A stretch of 10,864 nucleotides of DNA. Source: Chloroflexota bacterium (GTDB lineage: Bacteria > Chloroflexota > Anaerolineae > Aggregatilineales > UBA3940). Below are positions 7,169 to 10,864 of the stretch, piece by piece. The notes below the pieces were generated by a model. The model saw only the letters and a program-made list of their open reading frames with translations, was not told the DNA's origin and made no database searches. Every line of letters starts with the position of its first letter. Positions within the stretch are counted from its first letter, which is position 1. The stretch spans positions 1 through 10,864 of the forward strand of contig JAHEME010000054.1 in the NCBI GenBank assembly GCA_024643825.1, read 5' to 3'. The position numbers and the translations under genes were made by a program.

Positions 7169-7390
7169 ATGAGTGAGATGCGGACGTGCCCATTGTGCGG
7201 AACCCGGTTCGACGCGACGGGGATAGCGTGTCACACGTCTTGCCCGATGAGCAGCGGATGCCACATCATCTGCTGCCCGAACTGCGGCTATCAAGTACCG
7301 GATGAGGATCAGATGCCAATCACCAGGACTCTGCGCAAGCTATGGGAATCGCGTACTGGGCGACGCTCACAGGAGCAGAAACCATTATGA
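7169..7390 (+). CDS. Small cysteine-rich zinc-ribbon protein between feoB and feoA
   Basis: A 73-residue protein with eight cysteines: CPLC (7, 10), Cys21, Cys25, Cys31, and CCPNC (35, 36, 39) before GYQVPDED. The first and last pairs form a CPxC...CPxCG zinc-ribbon pattern. The middle ACHTSCPMSSGCHIICC could hold a second metal or an Fe-S cluster. The tail is basic. I recall similar small proteins beside FeoB in other bacteria but know no assigned function. It is not the winged-helix FeoC of E. coli. The start at 7169 is preferred over the adjacent in-frame ATG at 7166 because GAGGG (7157-7161) then has a 7-nt spacing. Its stop overlaps the feoA ATG by 4 nt, so a role in Feo assembly or iron delivery is a context inference. 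Confidence 0.8.
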   Translation: MSEMRTCPLCGTRFDATGIACHTSCPMSSGCHIICCPNCGYQVPDEDQMPITRTLRKLWESRTGRRSQEQKPL

Positions 7391-7638
7391 TCAGCCAACC
7401 GCTGACGCAGCTTCTGATAGGGCAGCAGGGGCAGATCACAGAAATTACGTCGAAGGGGGAGAAACGGCTCGCTAGCTTGAGCGGGTTTGGGCTGGTTCCG
7501 GGCAGCGTGGTGACGCTGCTTCAGCGGCGACTAGCGTATCTGATTCGGGTGGGGGAGACGGAGATCGCGTTGGAGGGAAACATCGCGGCAGAGATTCTGG
7601 TCACCGTGATGGAGCCACAGGGGGACATTCCCGTATGA
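7387..7638 (+). CDS. feoA: Ferrous iron transport protein A (SH3-like)
   Basis: A small cytosolic partner of FeoB, 83 residues, the expected size. It follows the FeoA SH3-like pattern: LTQLLIGQQGQITEI, then a segment equivalent to R.LxxGLxPG (RLASLSGFGLVPGSVVTLLQRR, in part), then YLIRVGETEIALEGNIAAEILV. The ATG at 7387 overlaps the upstream TGA (ATGA) and has GGAG 11 nt upstream. The earlier in-frame ATG at 7342 lies inside the zinc-ribbon gene and would add a non-homologous extension. FeoA normally precedes feoB; here it is the last gene of the operon, after the zinc-ribbon gene. Confidence 0.9.
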   Translation: MISQPLTQLLIGQQGQITEITSKGEKRLASLSGFGLVPGSVVTLLQRRLAYLIRVGETEIALEGNIAAEILVTVMEPQGDIPV

Positions 7639-7703
7639 TGATCAAGAAGGCCGATGCTAAGCGCACGACCAACGCATGCGAAGGCTGGCCAGCCGAGCTT
7701 TAA
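7635..7703 (+). CDS. Possible 22-residue ORF overlapping feoA stop
   Basis: An ATG at 7635 overlaps the feoA TGA by the same ATGA arrangement seen earlier in this operon and opens a 22-residue frame rich in Lys, Ala and Thr that ends at TAA 7701-7703. There is no clear ribosome site and no recognisable similarity. It may be chance or the stub of a decayed gene. Confidence 0.15.
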   Translation: MMIKKADAKRTTNACEGWPAEL

Positions 7704-7742
7704 CTGCTTGGTAGCGTTTTCAACAGTGCCGGAGCAGATGAG

Positions 7743-7849
7743 CTAGTGCAACTTCAGCAGAGTAATCTGGAATGAACGCGAAAGGCTCTGCCTGTAACTA
7801 TGCTCATTTTCACCCGATATTCCAGCACTCTGTGTTGAGACTGCACTAG
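7743..7849. mobile_element. MITE-like inverted-repeat element flanked by CTAG
   Basis: The outer ends are CTAGTGCA (7743-7750) and TGCACTAG (7842-7849). Moving inward, ACTTCAGCA opposes TGTTGAGAC imperfectly, GAGT opposes ACTC, and CTGGAAT (7777 region) opposes ATTCCAG (7819 region), so the ends form imperfect terminal repeats of about 30 bp around a core of about 45 bp. CTAG at both edges can be read as a 4-bp target duplication. As I recall, IS701-type elements duplicate a YTAR tetranucleotide and have TGCA-like ends. No transposase is present, so this would be a non-autonomous or decayed copy. It could instead be a structured RNA or operator. Confidence 0.5.
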
Positions 7850-7883
7850 TACGGATAAAGTGTGATGGAAGGGGGGACTCCAG

Positions 7884-7898
7884 ACATTCCGCGAATGT
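7884..7898. repeat. Perfect short hairpin
   Basis: ACATTC and GAATGT are separated by CGC, forming a 6-bp stem with a 3-base loop. It lies just right of the MITE-like element. No run of T follows on either strand, so it is not a standard terminator. Confidence 0.4.
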
Positions 7899-8013
7899 GC
7901 TGTTCGTTGAAAAGAGTCAGGGTCAATCATCGATATTATTGAAGTTAGCCCTCAAACTATTTGTCTCACCAATTTCCTTGTGAGTGCCACCTTTTAGCCA
8001 TACCCCACAGGTC

Positions 8014-8043
8014 TTGACACAGACTTTCACGATGCTTTATGCT
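8014..8043 (+). promoter_or_regulatory. Candidate promoter of the regulator/ETF operon
   Basis: A perfect TTGACA (8014-8019) is followed after 18 bases by TATGCT (8038-8043; 4 of 6 to TATAAT). Transcription would start near 8050 and give a leader of about 230 nt to the ATG at 8278. The leader would start with a bulged hairpin: GGCA GGAAG (8047-8055) opposite CTTCC...TGCC (8058-8070). Confidence 0.45.
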
Positions 8044-8099
8044 GAAGGCAGGAAGCACTTCCCTGTTGCCCGGTGAATCGTGGCATGCTCCTAACAGCC

Positions 8100-8175
8100 A
8101 GGCTAGAGCACCCAAGGATTTCCTCGATCAGTCTCCCCCCTTTCTTAGGCTAGAGTGACCATCCCGGTGCTCTAG
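8100..8175. repeat. Three CTAGAG-type motifs, outer pair a 10-bp perfect inverted repeat
   Basis: Copy 1, AGGCTAGAGCACC (8100-8112), and copy 2, AGGCTAGAGTGACC (8147-8160), are direct. Copy 3 is inverted, GGTGCTCTAG (8166-8175), the exact complement of CTAGAGCACC in copy 1. Copies 2 and 3 also form an inverted pair with a short spacer. They lie upstream of an HTH-WYL regulator, so they are candidate operators. In RNA, copy 3 could pair with either copy 1 or copy 2. Confidence 0.6.
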
Positions 8176-8192
8176 AAAATATTTCCTCCCAA

Positions 8193-8215
8193 CTTGTTGC
8201 AGTATATGCAACAAG
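8193..8215. promoter_or_regulatory. 23-bp palindrome, candidate operator
   Basis: CTTGTTGCA (8193-8201) and TGCAACAAG (8207-8215) are perfect complements separated by GTATA. The site lies 62 nt upstream of the regulator ATG and just before a second TTGACA (8227-8232). A 9-5-9 arrangement is typical of a site for a dimeric helix-turn-helix protein, and the adjacent regulator is the obvious candidate to bind it. Confidence 0.6.
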
Positions 8216-8241
8216 CATCTGCTAATTTGACAAGTAGTGGT

Positions 8242-8271
8242 CAGGTGAAAATACCTGCCGGAAAGGTAGGT
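8242..8271 (+). promoter_or_regulatory. Competing hairpins over the ribosome binding site
   Basis: ACCTGCC (8253-8259) can pair with GGTAGGT (8265-8271; one G-T pair) around a GGAAA loop, hiding the AGGTAGG ribosome site that serves the ATG at 8278. The same ACCTG can instead pair with CAGGT (8242-8246), which would free the site. The stems are short, so this is tentative. Confidence 0.3.
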
Positions 8272-8277
8272 CGTGGC

Positions 8278-10536
8278 ATGAGCCGGAGTATGAGTCGGGC
8301 CGTCCGGCTGCAGCACATTGAGGAACTGCTGATCGGGACATCCCAGGGCTATACCGTACAAGAACTCGCCTCAAAGCTTGGCGTTCATCGCACAACGATC
8401 TGGCGTGACCTGATGGAGATCAGCTGTGAAGCGCCGGTGCAGCAAGTTGAAAATCGATACCTGATTGATCGGAGTAATTATCTCTCCAGTGTCAAGCTAA
8501 ACCAGAGCGAGTCGCTCATGCTGTACCTTGCTCTGCGCCGAATGGTTCGCCGACCCTCCAGTATGCCCCCTCTGATGACCAATGTGATGGAGAAACTGAA
8601 ACTGGCACTTAGAAATCCATCAGCAGGACAGCTTGCAGAGACCATCAAAGTGCTGCAATCCGAAAAAACAGCCTCCTCCGAGCAAGCTCACGTGTGGGAG
8701 ACACTGGTTCAAGCCTGGATCGAGCAGATTACGGTACGGATCACCTACCACGAGGCTGGAAGCGCAGATAACGGCGAGTATGAAGTGCAGCCTTATCTCT
8801 TCGAGCCTGCGGTTATGGGCGAAGGCGTCTACCTGATCGGGTACAGCCTCACGCATGATACCATGTGGCCCTTCCATGTCGACAGGATTGAGAGAGCCAT
8901 GCTCACGACAAGCCGCTTTGTGCGACCTGACGATATGGTTGTTGACACAATACTCCGCCGCATCTGGGGCCTGTGGTTTGGCGATGAATTGACTGAGGTA
9001 CGCCTTCAGTTTCGTGACCCGACCGTAGCAAGCCAGATTCGAGACACCCTCTGGCTGCCCTCACAGAAGACCAGAGACCTGCCGGACGGTGGGGTCGAAT
9101 GGTCTGTCGAGGTCTCCAGTGTGCGCGACCTCGTCCCCTGGATATGCGGTTGGGGGCCGTCCTGTGATGTGCTCGAACCGGCAGAGCTGCGCGAGCACAT
9201 TCTTGAATTGAGAGAAAGTATAGGAGGCATCAGCATGGGTACAGATGCAACACAGCAGCTTTCGTTCAGCCGACAATTCTACAACAGTCTGCTTGAGGAG
9301 ATCGACGGGGAGCAGATTCGCACATGCCTGCAGTGTGGTACGTGTGCTGGCATCTGCCCCTTTGGCTATTTGATGGATTACTCTCCCCGCAAGATGATCG
9401 CAGCACTGCGGGCAGAGACATTCGATGGCGTGATGGAGAGCGACATGGTTTGGATGTGCGTATCATGTTACGCGTGCACCGAATCGTGCCTCGCGCAAAT
9501 TCCTCTCACTGCCGGTCTGATGACACGAGCCAAGGAGGAACTGATGCTGGCAGGCAGCGTGCCTGCTGAACTTCAGGATGCGCTTGAGAAGTCGCAGAGG
9601 TATGGGAACCCGCTGGGCAAGTCACCACGCCAGCGTGGAGACTGGGCGAAAGACGTCCATCCACCAGTGCCGATTATGAGCGAGATTCAACGTCCTGTGG
9701 ATGTACTCTGGTTCGTCGGTGACTACGGTTCGTATCATCCACGCGTCCAGCAGGTAAGCCGGGCCATCGCCCGACTATTCCACGCGCTGGGCGTAGACTT
9801 CGCCATCCTGGGGCCTGAAGAAACCAGCGACGGAGACTCCCAGCGTTTGGCTGGTGAGCGCGGTCTATTCGAAATGCTGGCGACCAAGAATGCGAGAGTC
9901 TTTGAGAAGTATCAGTTCAACGAGATCATTACGGGCGATCCTCATGCGTTCAATGCGCTCAAGAATGAATATCCGAAGCTCGGCATTCACTACCCGGTGC
10001 GGCACTATACCCAGTTCCTTGCCGAGCATCTTGACGACCTCAGCGGGCTGCTCACCAATGAGCTTGATGCAGCGATCGCCTATCACGACCCCTGCTACCT
10101 CGGTCGGGTCAACGAGGTATATGAAGAACCCCGTGATCTGCTCAGAGCAATCCCTGGCGTGGAACTTGTCGAGATGGCCCACAGCCGCGAGGCAAGCCTG
10201 TGCTGCGGAGGCGGCGGGGGCGGAATGTGGCTGGACGGTTTTCAGTGGGAGCAGAGTCATGTACGTCTTTCCGAATGGCGTGTAATGGAAGCCATTGCTG
10301 CCCATGAGGAAGAGACATTCGCAAGCGTCATACCGACAGAGAAAGATCGTGAACGGAAGCGGAAGCGAGAGGCTGTTTGTCACACGAATGGCGGTGAACG
10401 ACCCCGCATTCTGGCAGTAGCCTGCCCCTATGAAACACCGCGCTTTGAAGATGCCATCAAGACGGTGGATGGGGCTGAAACGCTGATCGTGCGGGATATT
10501 GCAGAACTGCTGGCCTATGCCATAGTCGCCCGTTAG
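8278..10536 (+). CDS. HTH-WYL regulator fused to HdrC/HdrB-like iron-sulfur oxidoreductase
   Basis: A 752-residue ORF built from two complete proteins. Residues 7-46 are a helix-turn-helix (YTVQELASKLGVHRTTIWRDL). About 135-215 is a WYL domain (VYLIGYS, FHVDRIERA), and 216-318 is WCX-like, ending ELREHILELRES, where WYL regulators normally end. From Met320 an HdrC part has two CxxCxxCxxxC motifs (Cys350/353/356/360 and Cys394/397/400/404), each for a [4Fe-4S] cluster. An HdrB-like part follows with two CCG domains. The first has lost its cysteines (Asp482, Ser517-Asp518, Asp554, Ala557). The second keeps Cys606, Cys642-Cys643 and Cys716 but has Glu719. A charged insert lies at 677-710. The ATG at 8278 has AGGTAGG 7 nt upstream; no start codon is needed at the upstream TTG, which lies in the palindrome. 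etfB follows, so the enzyme part probably exchanges electrons with ETF. Confidence 0.85.
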   Translation: MSRSMSRAVRLQHIEELLIGTSQGYTVQELASKLGVHRTTIWRDLMEISCEAPVQQVENRYLIDRSNYLSSVKLNQSESLMLYLALRRMVRRPSSMPPLMTNVMEKLKLALRNPSAGQLAETIKVLQSEKTASSEQAHVWETLVQAWIEQITVRITYHEAGSADNGEYEVQPYLFEPAVMGEGVYLIGYSLTHDTMWPFHVDRIERAMLTTSRFVRPDDMVVDTILRRIWGLWFGDELTEVRLQFRDPTVASQIRDTLWLPSQKTRDLPDGGVEWSVEVSSVRDLVPWICGWGPSCDVLEPAELREHILELRESIGGISMGTDATQQLSFSRQFYNSLLEEIDGEQIRTCLQCGTCAGICPFGYLMDYSPRKMIAALRAETFDGVMESDMVWMCVSCYACTESCLAQIPLTAGLMTRAKEELMLAGSVPAELQDALEKSQRYGNPLGKSPRQRGDWAKDVHPPVPIMSEIQRPVDVLWFVGDYGSYHPRVQQVSRAIARLFHALGVDFAILGPEETSDGDSQRLAGERGLFEMLATKNARVFEKYQFNEIITGDPHAFNALKNEYPKLGIHYPVRHYTQFLAEHLDDLSGLLTNELDAAIAYHDPCYLGRVNEVYEEPRDLLRAIPGVELVEMAHSREASLCCGGGGGGMWLDGFQWEQSHVRLSEWRVMEAIAAHEEETFASVIPTEKDRERKRKREAVCHTNGGERPRILAVACPYETPRFEDAIKTVDGAETLIVRDIAELLAYAIVAR
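9222..9237 (+). promoter_or_regulatory. Internal Shine-Dalgarno and ATG for a separate HdrCB-like protein
   Basis: AGGAGG (9222-9227) lies 7 nt before an in-frame ATG at 9235. The ATG is placed exactly between the regulator part and the iron-sulfur part of the long ORF. Starting here gives a 433-residue protein (9235-10536), the length of stand-alone fused HdrC-HdrB oxidoreductases. Either the enzyme is also made on its own, or this is the relic of a former two-gene arrangement whose first stop codon was lost. Confidence 0.65.
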
Positions 10537-10547
10537 GAGGAAATCCA

Positions 10548-10864
10548 ATGAACATCATTGTTCCGGTCAAACTGGTGCTTGATCTGGTAGAAGAGTTGGA
10601 GATCGCACCGAATGGCGCTGCTCTTGATCTGACCTTTGCACGCATGATTCTCAATGAGCCGGATGAACATGCGATTGAGCAGGCGATCCTGATCAAGGAG
10701 CGCGACCAGGCGCAGGTCATCGTTCTTGCTCCCGATGTGGAAGGGGCCGATGATGCGCTCTACACAGCAGCCAGCAAAGGGGCGGACAGGTTCATCCGGC
10801 TCAATGGGAACTTTGAAGAGAACGTGAACAACCATGCCCTAGCGCGTGCTTTCCGCACTGTAAT
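10548..10864 (+). CDS. etfB: Electron transfer flavoprotein beta subunit, cut by window edge
   Basis: The 105 visible residues begin MNIIVPVKLVLDLVEELEI and continue with LNEPDEHAIEQAILIKER, VIVLAPDVEGADDALYTAASKGADRFIRL, the pattern of the EtfB nucleotide-binding domain. EtfB with EtfA carries FAD and AMP or a second FAD and passes electrons between dehydrogenases and a membrane or iron-sulfur acceptor. AGGAGG (10535-10540) overlaps the stop of the upstream gene and lies 7 nt before the ATG, so the two genes are cotranscribed. etfA probably follows outside the window. Whether this ETF bifurcates electrons cannot be told from the part seen. Confidence 0.93.
   Translation, partial: MNIIVPVKLVLDLVEELEIAPNGAALDLTFARMILNEPDEHAIEQAILIKERDQAQVIVLAPDVEGADDALYTAASKGADRFIRLNGNFEENVNNHALARAFRTV

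Larger units (their letters stand above)
7639..8277. other. Long non-coding region between feoA and the regulator fusion gene
   Basis: There are 639 bases without a convincing gene, and all good symmetry elements in this part of the window fall here. From left to right: palindrome GGCTGGCCAGCC (7683-7694), the MITE-like element (7743-7849), hairpin ACATTC-CGC-GAATGT (7884-7898), a looser inverted repeat AGGGTCAAT/ATTGA...CCCT (7919-7952), a candidate promoter, a leader hairpin, CTAGAG repeats, a 23-bp palindrome, and hairpins over the ribosome site. CTAG, usually rare in bacterial genomes, occurs five times between 7743 and 8175. Confidence 0.75.

Noticed and set aside
7683..7694. GGCTGGCCAGCC as terminator of the feo operon
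   Set aside because: A 12-bp palindrome with no loop bases to spare and no following run of T; at most a weak stem.
8194..8277. Upstream TTG start that would add 28 residues to the regulator fusion
   Set aside because: It begins inside the 23-bp palindrome, has no ribosome site and adds residues outside the HTH domain; the ATG at 8278 has AGGTAGG at good spacing.
9865..10548. 227-residue minus-strand ORF opposite the HdrB-like part
   Set aside because: Antisense shadow of a gene with strong motifs; no ribosome site or recognisable domain.

Overview
The window reads as an accessory-poor chromosomal region of a moderately GC-rich bacterium that makes heme by the coproporphyrin-dependent route. 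The heme gene set, an ETF-linked HdrBC-like protein and the FeoB/zinc-ribbon/FeoA order would suit a Chloroflexota-type lineage. That placement rests on remembered family patterns and is only a guess.

Left part (1-4325, minus strand): a tightly packed heme operon, read right to left. It holds a radical SAM/SPASM protein of the AhbD/NirJ type, a coproheme decarboxylase-like (chlorite dismutase fold) protein fused to a C-terminal Rieske [2Fe-2S] domain, a ferrochelatase (probably coproporphyrin ferrochelatase), and glutamyl-tRNA reductase HemA, which runs off the left edge. The operon therefore supplies the first committed step and the last two steps of heme synthesis. It may carry both an oxygen/peroxide-dependent and a SAM-dependent enzyme for the final decarboxylation.

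Middle (4326-7638): a 427-base divergent control region holds a good sigma70-like promoter for the heme operon and a clear Fur box in front of fur. The plus-strand operon is fur - feoB - small cysteine-rich zinc-ribbon protein - feoA, with junctions that abut or overlap. Iron sensing, ferrous iron uptake and iron insertion into heme thus sit back to back, and a weaker Fur-box-like site overlaps the heme promoter.

Right part (7639-10864): a 639-base non-coding stretch is unusually rich in symmetry. It holds a 109-bp MITE-like inverted-repeat element flanked by CTAG, a candidate promoter with a perfect TTGACA, three copies of a CTAGAG motif, a perfect 9-5-9 palindrome, and a pair of competing hairpins over the ribosome binding site. 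It precedes a 752-residue ORF that joins a full-length HTH-WYL transcription regulator in frame to a full-length HdrC/HdrB-like iron-sulfur oxidoreductase. A near-perfect Shine-Dalgarno and ATG are retained at the domain junction. etfB follows immediately and runs off the right edge. This looks like an autoregulated ETF/iron-sulfur electron-transfer operon, and it is the most unusual object in the window.

No tRNA, rRNA, CRISPR array, complete insertion sequence or convincing intrinsic terminator was seen.
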